A stretch of DNA of 64,000 bases, from assembly GCA_023935145.1 (NCBI GenBank), contig CM043699.1, positions 125,894,036 to 125,958,035 on the forward strand. Direction: 5' to 3'. Below are positions 23,398 through 34,984 of this stretch, in pieces. Numbering within the stretch: position 1 is the first letter of the stretch; each line of letters starts with the position of its first letter. The DNA is from Bretschneidera sinensis. Taxonomy: Eukaryota > Streptophyta > Magnoliopsida > Brassicales > Akaniaceae. A program made the translations under genes and the position numbers. The notes below the pieces were generated by a model. That model was not told the origin of the DNA. It saw only the letters and a list, made by a program, of their open reading frames with translations, and made no database searches.

Positions 23398-24806
23398 TGA
23401 TAACTCTGAATAAATCATGTTATTATACTTCTTTTAGGCACGTTTTTGGTGTTGATCTTAAGCATTAGATTTGTGTTTCATATGTTTTTAGCAATTTTTA
23501 GTCTAGTTTATTTTATTATACTAATAGTTTGTTTTAGTTAAATGATCAATACTGAGTCTTGGAAATTTACTGTGCAGACACTTGCTGTAACACTGGAAAG
23601 GCAAAATGTGTGAAGGGGACAAAAACTCAAAGCTGCAGTGCTGGAATCTGGCAGGAATAGAAAAATGTGGACAAAAACTCAAAGCTGCAACGTTGGTTAG
23701 TGGGGCGCTACAGCTCTGGCTAGGGTTCGATTTGTGCCTAGCGCTGCAGCACTGGGAAGTTGACACTGCAGCGTTGGCCGACTGATTCAAAATATTATAA
23801 ATAGCAAACCCTAGCTGAACAAAAAGGGAGCGTGGCTGTTGAATAGAAAAACAGAGTTGGAGGAGATGAGACACAAAAGGGGAGTTGGAGACACTCCTAG
23901 AGGCTCCTCTAAAGCTTTTAATCATTCTTCTCCGGTTTTGCTTTATTCTTATTTAGTTATGTTGATGTTTTATGATATGAACTTGGTTTGTTTGAATACT
24001 ATTATGGACTAGGAATTTTTGTGTTAAGGATAGATGAATCCTAAACCTATGTCTTGAGTTGCTGTTTGGACAAGTTGGAATTTAATGTGTTTTTCAAAGA
24101 GTGTGCTTTATTGTTCTTAATGCTATTTGTTAATTTGATTCCTTCTTTAAGCATGGTGATATGTCGAATAGAGAAACTGTGTTTTTATGAATAGTTAAAT
24201 TAATAGATATGATGTTGGATTGTTGTCTATGCAAAAGCCAGGGTAAAACATGCCATGAATGGAATAGAAGTAATCGAATAAGGATTCTAGGAAATTCATG
24301 TGGTCCGTTTAAATCGTAACAGAATAAGGATATTTAACTTAAAGGAATTCCACCGAACTTAATGCTTCTTAATTTGAATTAATCTAGAATAGACCTGGAA
24401 TATAGATATTTGAAGTTAATGATTCTTAAGATTGTGGTTAGACCTGGAATATGGATAACCAATTTATTGGGAATTCTACCATCTTGAAAACGTATTAAAC
24501 GAAACTTGTCTATCCGAAACTCTTGGCAATAATTGTTTAGGTGAAGTTGAGTCCTTAGCACGTTAGTTTATAAGAATCTAATTCCAAAGTTAGAAGTTCG
24601 TCCTTTTATTTACTATTGTCATCTGTTTTTCCCTTAGTTAATTATTAGTAAATTCTTCTCCTACAATTATTCATTTGCTCAAATAACGGTAAGAGTTAGT
24701 CATAATTTATGTATTATTTATTCAGTCCTTGTTGGGAACGATATTCACTCCTCGTTTTATTACTTGAACGATTTGTGCGCTTTCTAGTGTCAATTTCATC
24801 GCATCA
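23398..24806 (+). repeat. LTR (plus strand), right edge of the family A block
   Basis: TGATAACTCTG to GCATCA, about 1409 bp, with a palindrome array at 23585-23790 and TATA box near 23793-23804. It borders the 3' region of B3 at 24807, so the block probably entered B3; the expected duplication would be GTAGG. Confidence 0.92.
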
Positions 24807-25209
24807 GTAGGTTTGATTGGCTCAAACGGTCCAAAAATGGCCTATATCATATCCTAAATAATGTGCATTCTAGGAATTCTCCTCAAGTGGTTATCAAGTA
24901 AGTTCTAGAGTTTATCGAGACCGCAAAAATATTCACAAAATAATCACACATAAAACTTCTTTAAATGTTTAAGACTAATCATACAATCTTACCACAAATT
25001 AGAGTCTCAAACCAAATGAAGATTGATACTTAATTAATTTTAAACCGAAGCAAAATTTAACTTCTTCTAAATGTTATCTATTATCTCAATTATGCTCATA
25101 TCATTGACATGTGAATTAACTCTAAGGCTAACACAAAGCATGCTAAAAACAAACAAAAAGGGAAAATGACACTAAGCATTTCACTGAAAAACAGGAATAT
25201 TTTTCCTCC

Positions 25210-25245
25210 TCCACCCCCAACTTAAAATAAGCATTGTCCTCAATG
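25210..25245 (-). promoter_or_regulatory. hairpin H2 with purine tract (B3)
   Basis: CATTG and CAATG arms with a 4-base loop, followed on the minus strand by TAAGTTGGGGGTGG. Confidence 0.55.
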
Positions 25246-25440
25246 TGAAAGTAAAAGTTAAGGAAACTCCTTTTGTAGCAAAAAGTGCACAGAAGCTGAA
25301 AATTCTGCACCACCATTTGAACTGCTTCGTATTTTTGTACTTAAAAAAGAAATACGAAAGCAAAACTGGAAAACAACAAAATAATAATAATAAACAAGGA
25401 AAAGAAATATGAAAAACAGTAAAAATAAAAGGATATATTG

Positions 25441-25486
25441 TGGGTTGCCTCCCATGAGCGGTAAGTTTTACGTCTTCAGCCAGACG
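25441..25486 (-). promoter_or_regulatory. H1 motif block (B3)
   Basis: Minus strand: CGTCT and AGACG hairpin with GGCTGA between, then GCTCATGGGAGGCAACCC. Confidence 0.55.
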
Positions 25487-25489
25487 CTT

Positions 25490-26532
25490 TTATTGCCTCC
25501 TAGACAAACATAGGTTGAATGCACCAGCCATTACTTCATTGCCAAATTCGATGCTTGTATGCTTTGAAGAGGCCTCAAGGATGTCATTAGTAACATCCGT
25601 AAATTTTGGCTCGATATATGCTCTTGTGAAGCCATGGATGAGGGTGGACTCCAATGGATTAAGTTGCTGGACCTTTTCCATGAATGAGTCAATCATGTAT
25701 GCTTGGTGGCTTTCGTCCGCATCCTCTGATTTTTTCATTGTTGGGATGTGTAATAACTTACCACTTAGTGTCTCAATGGCATTCACCTCTTTCAAATTCT
25801 GTTGCACCAGGTGCTGACCATGGATGTGGACTGAGCTTGAGAAGGGAACTTACCTCGCTCAGTCACACTCAAGTAGCTCATTAACTTGGAAACTTGGCTC
25901 TTTATCTCTTTATTTTCTTTAACAGCCTACGTGATTATAGATTCAAGTCTTTGATTAGTCTTACCCTGTGCCTCAATAAAAGCATATAAATTATCTTCTA
26001 AAGAACTCCTAGAAGATACAAGTGCATGATATGGTTCAAGATATGGTGCAGGGGGTTGTGCAAGCTGCTGGTTTTCAGACTTCCAGCTAAAATTGGGGTG
26101 ATTTTGCCATCCCGGATTATAGTTACTAGAGAAGGGTGCCAAAGGCTTCTTGTAAATGCCTAAGACATTACATTGTTCCACATATATTCCTCTCATCTCA
26201 GCAAATGTGGGGCAGTCTTGGGCGAGATGGTCTACCTCACCACACACAAAACATGGTTTCAAAGGCGCTATATGATTAGCTACTTGTGTTAGCTTTGAGC
26301 TTTTAGTCTTTAACACCTTTAGTTCCCCAGTGAACATCTCGACCTTGGTCTTAAGGTTATTCTCTTCCCTAAGATGGTAAATTCCACCACCATTTGGGTG
26401 CCCTATAGGTCATGACCTATTTGTGCTTTCAGTAGCACTAGGTCCAGTCCAAGTGTGAGCTTTTTCAGCAAGCTCATTAAGATATTCTATGGCCTGATCA
26501 TGATCTTTTTCTAAAAACTCACCATTACACAT
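25490..26532 (-). pseudogene. gag C-terminal half of B3
   Basis: From the right it reads MCNGEFLEKD, the AHTWTGPSATES block, an in-frame TGA shared with B4 (NRS then stop then PIG), a coiled-looking ELKVLKTK segment, and the zinc knuckle CFVCGEVDHLAQDC. Then comes the NPGWQNHPNFSW block. A second stop follows ESIIT at 25925. The last fragment (25490-25807) joins gag linker sequence to a piece from after the protease, showing an internal deletion. Confidence 0.85.
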
Positions 26533-28524
26533 TGATGAGAGTCATAAAATGCATCTAAACAATACTTAATTGGTAACACTTTAGGGTTAATCTCGGTCGT
26601 AATCGCACTTTTACATGTTGATAACTCTAAAGTGTTATTCATAAATCATTGACTTAATTTGATGCATTTTCAGGTCCTTTGAGTACAAAAGAGATGATAA
26701 AGCGATCCATGTTTAAAGCGCCAAAAGATCTTGGGTGTCGGTGCTCATTTTTGTCCATGGTTTAGACATTTCCAAAAATGATTTAAAGATGATTAAAAGT
26801 CTAAACCAAGGTTGGATCAATAAAGTAAATTGAGTTAAAAGACTGCACACAAGTGTGTGCATCACTTTGGAACAAGTTAAGGGTACGCACACTAGTGTGT
26901 GCACTTCTGCATACAAGCTGAAGGAGTTTCACTAAATTGCCAGAATTTCCTGTACAGATCAATCATCTTTGCAGATTAAATTGTATTGAGGTAGGAATAA
27001 CAAGGAGATGAGCCATATATGCTTAGAAATATCCGAAAGTCTATTTTCTGGATAATTTTACGGTTCGTAAAAAGGATTTTTCTAGAGAAAGTTATGGCAG
27101 TTTTAGTAAACACAGTTCAGGCCCCCAGAACTGCTTCAACCTAGCGCCGTACCTCTCACTGTCCAGCGCCCCAGTGCCCAGGCAAACAAGAGTGAGCGCC
27201 TGGGCGCCCATGAACCAGTGCCCCAGCGCCCAGGCAAACAAGAGTGAGCACCTAGGTGCCCATGAACCAGCGTCGCGCCCCTCGGCCATCAGCGCCGCGC
27301 CCCTCGCCAACTAACGCTGCACCTTTACTTTCCAGCGCCCAGGCGCACACCTGGACATGCGCACATGCTGCTGGACCCACCTTCATATTCCAGTGCCCAG
27401 ACACACGCTCAGACAAAGCCAGCAGCGCGCACATGCTGCTGGACTCACCTTCACGTTCCAACCTTCACTTTCCAGCGCTCAAGCGCACGCTCAGACAAAG
27501 CCAGCAGTGCACACATGCTTCTGGACTCAAATTAAGGCTGTGCAAAGATAGCTCTCCCTCGTGGGCTATAAATATATGTTTAAGGATTGCAGCCGTGGGG
27601 GGGCTAGCTCGAAGAGAAAAAAATACAGTTTTTTGGTAGATACAAATTAGAGAAGTTTTTAGCATTCTTTTTAAGTTTTCGTTAGTTGGAAATCAAGGAG
27701 AGAACATCCACATTGTTCTTCCACCTTGAGCTCCATGGCCAAGAAATCAAGGGGAGAACATCTATATTGTTTTTCCACCTTGAGTTTCATGGCTAACTAA
27801 TCATCAAACAAGGGAAATGGATGAATCGTTAGGGTTTTATTGTTCCTTATTTCCTGTTCTTGATTCATTTGTATGGACTTATTGTTAAAACATTGTCTAT
27901 GATTTACTCTTTGATTAATTAAGAAGGATTTGAGTTCATGTGATAGCTGTATTCTATATTCTTCTTCTTTTAGTTTCTCTCAATCCGGTGATTGCATCCT
28001 TCTACTCCAAATAAGTCTAGTCAAGCTCTTCTTATGTCAAGTTGTTTGGATGTAATTGATTTCGGTATATTTATCTTATAGATCGACCATTACTGTGATA
28101 TCATTATTGCAATATATTGTCGTTTCTTGCTAATCTATAAGATAAATCATGTGTGCTTGAATTGAAATCAAAGAGTAATTTGTAGCAATTATATTAGAGC
28201 TATAAATGTGCTTGATTGAATACTTTCCGATTGCCTGTTTAGGATGTGAAACTTGCAATCGAGATAAAAATTTGAATCAAGAGTGGAAATAGGGAACGAA
28301 CCTAAGGAGGATTCCCGGAACCTTGTTATTTCTTATTTATATTCTTCGTTATATTCGCACAACTCTTTTACACAATATTGCATTATCAAAACTCATATTC
28401 TCTCATCTAATCATTATCGTTAGTGTTAAAGTTTACACCTTCTTTCGTAATTAACTTGTTTCCCTGTGGAATCGACACCCCAAAACTATACTAAAATAAC
28501 CGTGTTATGTTTTGGGCGTAATTA
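26533..28524 (+). repeat. 5' LTR of B1
   Basis: About 1992 bp, TGATGAG to GTAATTA (terminal CA mutated to TA). U3 contains, in order, two 16-base palindromes of CACACTAGTGTG type (26844-26862 and 26884-26905), a 190-bp module shared with family C (26935-27120), a GC-rich array of GCGCC/GGCGC words (27150-27530), and the TATA box CTATAAATATA at 27566-27576. U5 has the CCCTGTGGAATCGAC word common to plant gypsy LTRs. ORFs of 60-130 codons across the array are composition effects. Confidence 0.93.
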
Positions 28525-28547
28525 AATTTTGGCGCCGTTGCTGAGGA
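28525..28547 (+). promoter_or_regulatory. primer binding site, tRNA-Asp (B1)
   Basis: TTTTGGCGCCGTTGCTGAGG, two changes from the tRNA-Asp match, directly after the LTR. Confidence 0.88.
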
Positions 28548-28675
28548 AACGCGTTTAAGTACAAGGAAGCTTGTCAACTTTAAGTAAAAAAAAAAAAATC
28601 ATAAATATTTTTCTTTTCAGCACTTTGTAAATACCGTAATATTGTTCCTTTACTTTTAGTTTCTAATTTTCTTTT

Positions 28676-28812
28676 ATTATTCTGTTTTATTTATTTGTTT
28701 ATTATTTTGTTTTATTTATTTGTTTATTATTCTGTTTTATTTATCTGTTTATTATTCTGTTTTATTTATTTGTTTATTATTCTGTTTTATTTATTTATTT
28801 ATTATTCTGTTT
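28676..28812 (+). repeat. 25-bp minisatellite in the B1 leader
   Basis: About six copies of an A/T-rich 25-base unit containing TATTATTCTGTTTTA lie between the primer site and the gag ATG. A diverged version is in B2 (34985-35150). Confidence 0.85.
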
Positions 28813-28847
28813 TACATATTTTATTTCCCCTCTAAATTAATTGGTGC

Positions 28848-30186
28848 ATGCTTAAACCGAGAGATTCACGAGGTAGATTCATTAGAGGACCCGAATTAGA
28901 GTCACCCTCTCCTTCCATGTCCGTTAGTGAAACCTCGCCTATATCATACCATAGTGCACCCCCATCCGAGAATTTAGAGGATTTTGATAACATGGCCGAC
29001 AATCACAATGAAAATGTTGCTAGGACATTTAAAGACTATTTGCACCCTAGCCGAACGGCCACACTCTCTTGTATCATGTTCCCCCCTAATGCCCCACAAG
29101 CTGAGTTTAAGCCGGGCATGATACAATTGCTACCAACTTTCCATGGGTTTGAGAATGAAAACCCCTACATCCACATTAGGGAATTCGAGGAAGTAGTAGC
29201 AACCTTTCAAAATAGGGCTGATATGGTGGACACTGTCAGACTCCAGTTTTTCCCTTTTTCACTTAAGGAAAAAGCCAAGACTTGGCTGTACTTGTTAAGG
29301 CCCAGGTCTATTGGTAGTTGGGATGAGATGACCCGAGTTTTCTTCCAAAAACACTTTCCAACCCATAAGACCAACAACCTCAAGAGACAAATCTCAAACT
29401 TTGCATAAAAAGAGAGTGAAACCTTATATCAAGTTTGGGAATGTTTCAAAGACCTTTTAAATTCGTGTCCACACCATGGGTATGAAAGCTGGCGGGTAGT
29501 TAGCTACTTCTATGATGGACTCCTAAGTAGGGAGAGGCAATTCATAAAAATGATGTGTAATGGGGATTTTCTTCAAAAAGATCCCGATCACGCCATAGAT
29601 TTCCTAGATGACCTATCAGAAAAAGCCCACACTTGGACAGGACCAAGTGTTTTGGAAAATACTAGGAGAAATCAACCCGCTGGAATCTACCAACTTAAGG
29701 AAGAGGACAGCCTTAAAGCTCGTTTAGAGGCCCTAACTAAGGAAATTGAAGTTTTAAGAGCCAAGGATGCTAGAGCCCCTGAACCAGTTGCTAGGGTAGA
29801 GTCTCGTGAGCCTTGTTTCATGTGTAATGGGGTAGATCATGTGCCTAGGGATTGTCCAACCTATTTTGAGATGAAAGGAGAGTGTAATGCTTTAGGTATA
29901 TCCTCTAGCAAACCATACCCACCCTATTCTAACACCTATAATCCCGGTTGGAAAAATCACCCAAATTTTAATTGGAGACCCGATACACAACCCCCGACCC
30001 AAACTAGCACCCGTTGGAGATCTGATATACAACCTCATCCCCACTCTAGTACCCAATGGCAACCGGAAGCGACCTCATCTAATGCACCACAACAATCTTT
30101 ACCTTTGGAAGATATGTTTAAGTCATTTCTACAAGTACATGCCAAGAGTGTGAAAGAACAAGGAAAGATAAATCAACGGGTGCTAG
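28848..30186 (+). pseudogene. gag of B1, first part
   Basis: ATG at 28848 (MLKPRDSRGRFIRGPE). The Retrotrans_gag block has RLQFFPFSLKEKAKTWL, then the zinc knuckle CFMCNGVDHVPRDC. One in-frame TAA (29406-29408) replaces the glutamine of FAQKES. The frame is cut at 30186 by B2, just after NQRVL, and resumes at 37306. The apparent C-terminus at 30215 is LTR sequence. Confidence 0.9.
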
Positions 30187-30803
30187 TGTTTTTCCACCAT
30201 GAGTTTCATGGCTAACTAATCATCAAACAAGGGAAAGGGATGAATCCTTAGGGTTTTATCGTTCCTTATTTCCTGTTCTTGATTCATTTGTATGGACTTA
30301 TTGTTAAAACATTGTCTATGATTTACTCTTTGATTAATTAAGAAGGATTTGAGTTCATGTGATAGCTGTATTCTATATTCTTCTTCCTTTAGTTTCTCTC
30401 AATCCGGTGATTGCATCCTTCTACTCCACATAAGTCTAGTCAAGCTTTCCTTATGTCAAGTTGTTTGGATGTAATTGATTTCGGTATATTTATCTTATAG
30501 ATCGGCCATTACTGTGATATCATTATTGCAATATATTGTCGTTTTTTGCTAATCTATAAGATAAATCATATGTGCTTGAATTGAAATCAAAGAGTAATTT
30601 GTAGCAATTATATTAGAGATATAAATGTGCTTGATTGAATACTTTCCGATTGCCTGTTTAGGATGTAAAACTTGCAATCGAGATAAAAATTTGAATCAAG
30701 AGTGGAAATAGGGAACGAACCTAAGGAGGATTCCTGGAACCTTGTTATTTCTTATTTATATTCTTTGTTATATTCGCACAACTCTTTTACACAATATTGC
30801 ATA
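30187..30803 (+). repeat. inverted LTR fragment forming the left end of B2
   Basis: Matches positions 27765-28382 of the B1 LTR in plus orientation, while the rest of B2 is minus. It begins TGTTTTTCC, so it supplies TG at the integrated end although it is an internal LTR site. The inner joint at 30800-30803 has the 4-base overlap GCAT shared by both partners. Confidence 0.9.
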
Positions 30804-32008
30804 TAGAATCATTAAATTTAACTCAAATCCAAAAATAATTCAAACATCAATCTTAAAATCGTTATTGACTCTTAACATCCGTCTTACCACAATTCATTAA
30901 TCTGAACATCCGGATGATTTTATGCACAATATTCATGAATACAAGTCTTGGCCTCTAAAAAAAATAAATCGCGTGACATCAATCACAAAAACAAGCTCCA
31001 TAAGCTTACATTTCAAACCACTCTCCACTATTGTAGAAAAATCACATTACATTGGATCAATAGGTCTTTAATAAGCTTGTAGCGTTCGGTTAAGGTAAAG
31101 GCTAAGAAAGAATGGGAAGAATTCACAAGTAAAAGAACTTAATCTCTTAGTTTTGAACATAGCTCTTTAAGCACTGGATAACCTTACTTCAGTACCCAAC
31201 TCTTCCAACCATTTTTATTTTTTTTTCGATGATTGTTTTCTCAACAAATCACCATTTGTTTTTCTTTTCTTTTGTATTTTGGCATAAAAGACCATTCACC
31301 TCCTTTTTCATTTCTTTCTTTTCCACAACCCCCAACTTATCTACTTTAATGTACTTGGGTTGTGGTAGTGATATTTTTTCATATTTCCACCCTTACTCAT
31401 TTTAAGTGCTTCTCACAACATGTGTATAGTTAAATTCTTTTTAAGAGAGAGGTAAGGATAAAATATTCTCTTTAGGCTTATAAGGGTAAGTGAATGGGTT
31501 TTTGAAAGAAACCAGGCTCAACTTCGTTTTCAAGAAAAAGGCTCAAATAGGTGACTAGTGATATATATCGCAAGGGTAGGTTTGAAAGGCTCAAATGGTT
31601 CAAAAATGGCCTATATCATATCCTAAGTAATGTTAATTCTTGGAATTCGCCTCAAGTGGTTATCAAGTAAGTTCTAGAGCTTGCTGAGACCGCAAAAATA
31701 TTCACAAAATAATCACACATAAAACTTTTCTAAATGCTTACGATTAATCATACAATCTTACCACAAGCTAGAGTCTCTAACCAAATCAAGATTGATACTA
31801 AAATTAATTTCAAACCGAAGCAAGATTTAATTTCTTCTAAGTGCTATATGCTATCTCAATTAAGGTCATATCATTGACATGTGAATAACTCCAAGGCTAA
31901 CACAAAGCATGCTAAAAACAAACTTTTTTTTTTAAATTATCCTAACAAATAAAAGGTAGGAAAGTGACACCAAGCAGTTCAATGGAAAAAGGAAAGAAAT
32001 GTGTTTCC

Positions 32009-32044
32009 TCCACCCCCAACCTAAACATTGCATTGACCTCAATG
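32009..32044 (-). promoter_or_regulatory. hairpin H2 with purine tract (B2)
   Basis: CATTG and CAATG arms, loop AGGT on the minus strand, then AGGTTGGGGGTGG. Confidence 0.55.
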
Positions 32045-32248
32045 TGAAAGAAAAAGGAAAAGAAACTCCCTTTGTTAGCCAAAAGTGCACAGAAGCTAAA
32101 AATTGTGCACCACCATTTGAATTGCTTCGCATATTTGTCCCTGAAAAAGAAACACGAAAGTAAAACTGGAAAACAGCAAAATACTAATAATAAACACGAA
32201 AAAGAATTATAAAAGAAAAGAAAAAAAATAAACAAATAAAAAGGATAT

Positions 32249-32298
32249 GCTTTGGGGTGCCTCCCATGAGCGCTAAGTTTTACGTCTTCAGCCAGACG
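32249..32298 (-). promoter_or_regulatory. H1 motif block (B2)
   Basis: Minus strand: CGTCT, GGCTGA, AGACG, then AGCGCT and GGGAGGCACCCC. Confidence 0.55.
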
Positions 32299-32367
32299 AT
32301 GCACCACTCTCACTGATGGCCTCATTGTGGTGCTGAAAATGAGGCTCCAAACTCAATGGCCTCAGTG

Positions 32368-33306
32368 TTAATCTTTTGGCAAGGAATACTTAAAGTCCAC
32401 CACATATGGCTCAAGTGTTCTTGGTGCTGCCCATTTACAATCAGCAATAGGGTATTTGATTCCCGCATCCATTTGACTTCTCTCAAGCAACTTCTCAAAG
32501 CATGGTTGCCCAGATTTCTTAATAAATCCCTGTGACTTATCACAAATATCAATAACGTTAACAACATGGGGATAAATTGAAGAATCATTGAACTTGAAAT
32601 TATTAGGAAGGAATTCCAAAGAGTTAGAATTATCTTCAATGTTCTCATCCTCTAAATTAAGCTTATCAATCATATAAGTGTTGAAACACTCATCCTCTTC
32701 AATTGGCTGCCTTGAGATTCGGAAAACATTTACCTCTAAAGTCCTATTTCCAAATGATAATGTCATTAGGCCATTCCTACAATTAATGAGGGCATTAGCA
32801 GTGGCAAGGAATGGTCTTCCAAGTATCAAAGGAATTTTGGACTCTGTATTTACCATAGAAACAGTATCTAAAACCAAGAAGTCAACAGGATAATAGAAAT
32901 TATCAATTTGTAACAAAATATCTTCTACAATACCTCTTGGTTTTCTTACCGATCTATCTGCTAGTTGAAGTACCACGGAGGTTGGTTTAATCTCACCTAA
33001 ACCGAGTTGCAAGTACATGGAGTATGGCATGAGGTTCACGCTAGCTCCCAAATCTAGCAATGCTTGGCCACAAGATTTGTTTCCAATTTGGCAAGCCACT
33101 GTTGGATAGCCCGGATCTTTATATTTGGGCAGTGTCGTGCTATCAATTACCGCACTTGCTTGCTCTGTTAAGAATGCAGTCTTCTTAACATTGTGCCTCC
33201 TCTTGAGTGTGCATAGATCCTTGATGACTTTAGCATAATTGGGAATCTGTTTTATAACATGAAGAAGAGGGAGGTTAATCTTAACATGCTGAAGTTGTTC
33301 AAGAAT
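32368..33306 (-). pseudogene. protease and truncated pol remnant of B2
   Basis: This continues the gag frame after an in-frame TAG (33307-33309; B1 has GAG there). The protease active site reads ALLDLGASVNLMP, followed by the PLILGRPFLATANALINC block. After FEKLLERS the frame jumps straight to DAGIKYPIADCKWAAP, which in B4 lies about 100 codons later at the start of RT. It ends with PRTLEPYVVDFKYSLPKD at 32368. B1 has the same joint, so RT was lost in a common ancestor. Confidence 0.85.
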
Positions 33307-34971
33307 CTAGCCTTTTAGTGTTGAATCTCTCTCCTTAGGTTTAAGGAGAGCTTGAGGGAAAGGCACCGGTGGAGAATAATCATCATGGGCCTCTTGTTCC
33401 TTGGGCGCTTTATCCTTGTTGTTCACAGTATTAGGAATCAAGTGTGGTGGTAGTGTGGGTCCATCAATTTTCTTACCGCTGCGAGTGATTATGGCGTTAA
33501 CCTCTTTAATATTTTGATTTTTCGGATCAGAGGTTTGTGCCATATGTTGTCCCCTTGGATTTTGTTGCGGCTGCGAAGGGAACCGACCTTGCTCTTGAAT
33601 TGTCAAGAAACTAGTCAACTTGGTGAGTTGACTTTTTATCTCCTTTTGCTCATCTTTGATCCCTTTTTGCTCTTCTAACACCCGTTGATTTATCTTGCCT
33701 TGTTCTTCCACACTCTTGGCATGTACTTGCAGAAATGACTTAAACATATCTTCCAAAGGTAAAGATTGTTGTGGTGCATTAGATGAGGTTGCTTCCGGTT
33801 GCCATTGGGTACTAGAGTGGGGATGAGGTTGTATATCGGATCTCCAATGAAAATTTGGGTGATTCTTCCAACTGGGATTATAGGTGTTAGAATAGGGTGA
33901 GTATGGTTTGCTAGAGGATATACCTAAAGCATTACACTCTCCTTTCATCTCAAAATAGGTTGGACAATCCCTAGGCACATGATCTACCCCATTACACATG
34001 AAACAAGGCTCACGGGACTCTACCCTAGCAACTGGTTCGGGGACTCTAGCATCTTTGGCTCTTAGGACTTCAATTTCCTTAGTTAGGGCCTCTAAACGGG
34101 CTTTAAGGTTGTCCTCTTCCTTAAGTTGGTAGATTCCAGTGGGTTGATTTCTCCTAGTACTTTCCATGGCACTCGGTCCTGTCCAAGTGTGGGCTTTTTC
34201 TGATAGGTCATCTAGGAAATCTATGGCTTGATCGGGATCTTTTTGAAGAAAATCCCCATTACACATAATTTCTATGAATTGCCTCTCCCTACTTAGGAGT
34301 CCATCATAGAAATAGCTGACTACCCACCAACTTTCATACCCATGGTGTGGACAAGAATTTAAAAGGTCCTTGAAACGTTCCCAAACTTGATATAAGGTTT
34401 CACTCTCCTTTTGTGCAAAGTTTGAGATTTGTCTCTTAAGGTTGTTGGTCTTATGGGTTGGGAAGTGTTTTTGGAAGAAAACTCGGGTCATCTCATCCCA
34501 ACTACCAATAGACCTAGGCCTTAATGAGTACAACCAAGTCTTGGCTTTTTCCTTAAGTGAAAAAGGGAAAAACCGGAGTCTGACAGTGTCCACCATATCA
34601 GCCCTATTTTGGAAGGTTGCTACTACTTCCTCGAATTCCCTAATGTGGATGTAGGGGCTTTCATTCTCAAACCCATGGAAAGTTGGTAGCAATTGTATCA
34701 TGCCTGGCTTAAACTTAGCTTGTGGAGCATTAGGGGGGAACATGATACAAGAGGGTGTGGCCGTTCGGCTAGGGTGCAAATAGTCTTTAAGTGTCCTAGC
34801 AACATTTTCATTGTGATTGTCGGCCATGTTATCAAAATCCTCTAAATTCTCGGATGGGGGTGCATTATGGTATGATCTAGGCGAGGTTTCACTAACGGAC
34901 GTGGAAAGAGAGGGTGACTCTAATTCGGGTCCTCTAATGAATCTGCCTCGCGAATCTCTTGGTTTAAGCAT
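33307..34971 (-). CDS. gag of B2, open frame of 554 codons
   Basis: Start MLKPRDSRGR at 34971, the same start as in B1 and B4. Residues 85-260 form the capsid-like Retrotrans_gag domain (RLRFFPFSLKEKAKTWL, WERFKDLLNSCPHHGYESWW). A lysine/glutamate-rich stretch follows at 283-310. The zinc knuckle CX2CX4HX4C is at residues 323-336 (C323, C326, H331, C336). A repeated QPHPHSSTQWQPE-type linker and a charged EEQKGIKDEQKEIKSQ region follow. The frame ends at a TAG that splits it from protease; an ancestral frame would run on. This is one of the two best-preserved ORFs in the window and could still encode a Gag, though transcription is doubtful given the missing 3' LTR. Confidence 0.88.
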   Translation of the reverse strand: MLKPRDSRGRFIRGPELESPSLSTSVSETSPRSYHNAPPSENLEDFDNMADNHNENVARTLKDYLHPSRTATPSCIMFPPNAPQAKFKPGMIQLLPTFHGFENESPYIHIREFEEVVATFQNRADMVDTVRLRFFPFSLKEKAKTWLYSLRPRSIGSWDEMTRVFFQKHFPTHKTNNLKRQISNFAQKESETLYQVWERFKDLLNSCPHHGYESWWVVSYFYDGLLSRERQFIEIMCNGDFLQKDPDQAIDFLDDLSEKAHTWTGPSAMESTRRNQPTGIYQLKEEDNLKARLEALTKEIEVLRAKDARVPEPVARVESREPCFMCNGVDHVPRDCPTYFEMKGECNALGISSSKPYSPYSNTYNPSWKNHPNFHWRSDIQPHPHSSTQWQPEATSSNAPQQSLPLEDMFKSFLQVHAKSVEEQGKINQRVLEEQKGIKDEQKEIKSQLTKLTSFLTIQEQGRFPSQPQQNPRGQHMAQTSDPKNQNIKEVNAIITRSGKKIDGPTLPPHLIPNTVNNKDKAPKEQEAHDDYSPPVPFPQALLKPKERDSTLKG

Positions 34972-34984
34972 GCACCAATTAATT

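Larger units (their letters stand above)
24807..26532 (-). mobile_element. B3, left part: 3' region and gag C-terminus
   Basis: Minus-strand family B element cut at 26532 by B1; the other part is at 42319-44578. From right to left it has the gag C-terminal half, a fragment of the gag-protease linker, then directly the 3' region. No protease active site, RT or integrase remains, so B3 carries an internal deletion of its own. The left side borders the family A block. Confidence 0.85.
30804..32367 (-). other. 3' region of B2
   Basis: Non-coding, matching 38602-40170 of B1. It includes H1 (32249-32298) and H2 with a purine tract (32009-32044). It stops 140 bases short of where the purine tract should be. 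Confidence 0.85.

Noticed and set aside
27092..27665. Overlapping ORFs of 60-130 codons on both strands, repeated at 36189-36592 and 41034-41459
   Set aside because: They fall in the GC-rich palindrome array of the family B LTR, just upstream of and across the TATA box. All frames stay open because of composition, and copies do not keep one frame.
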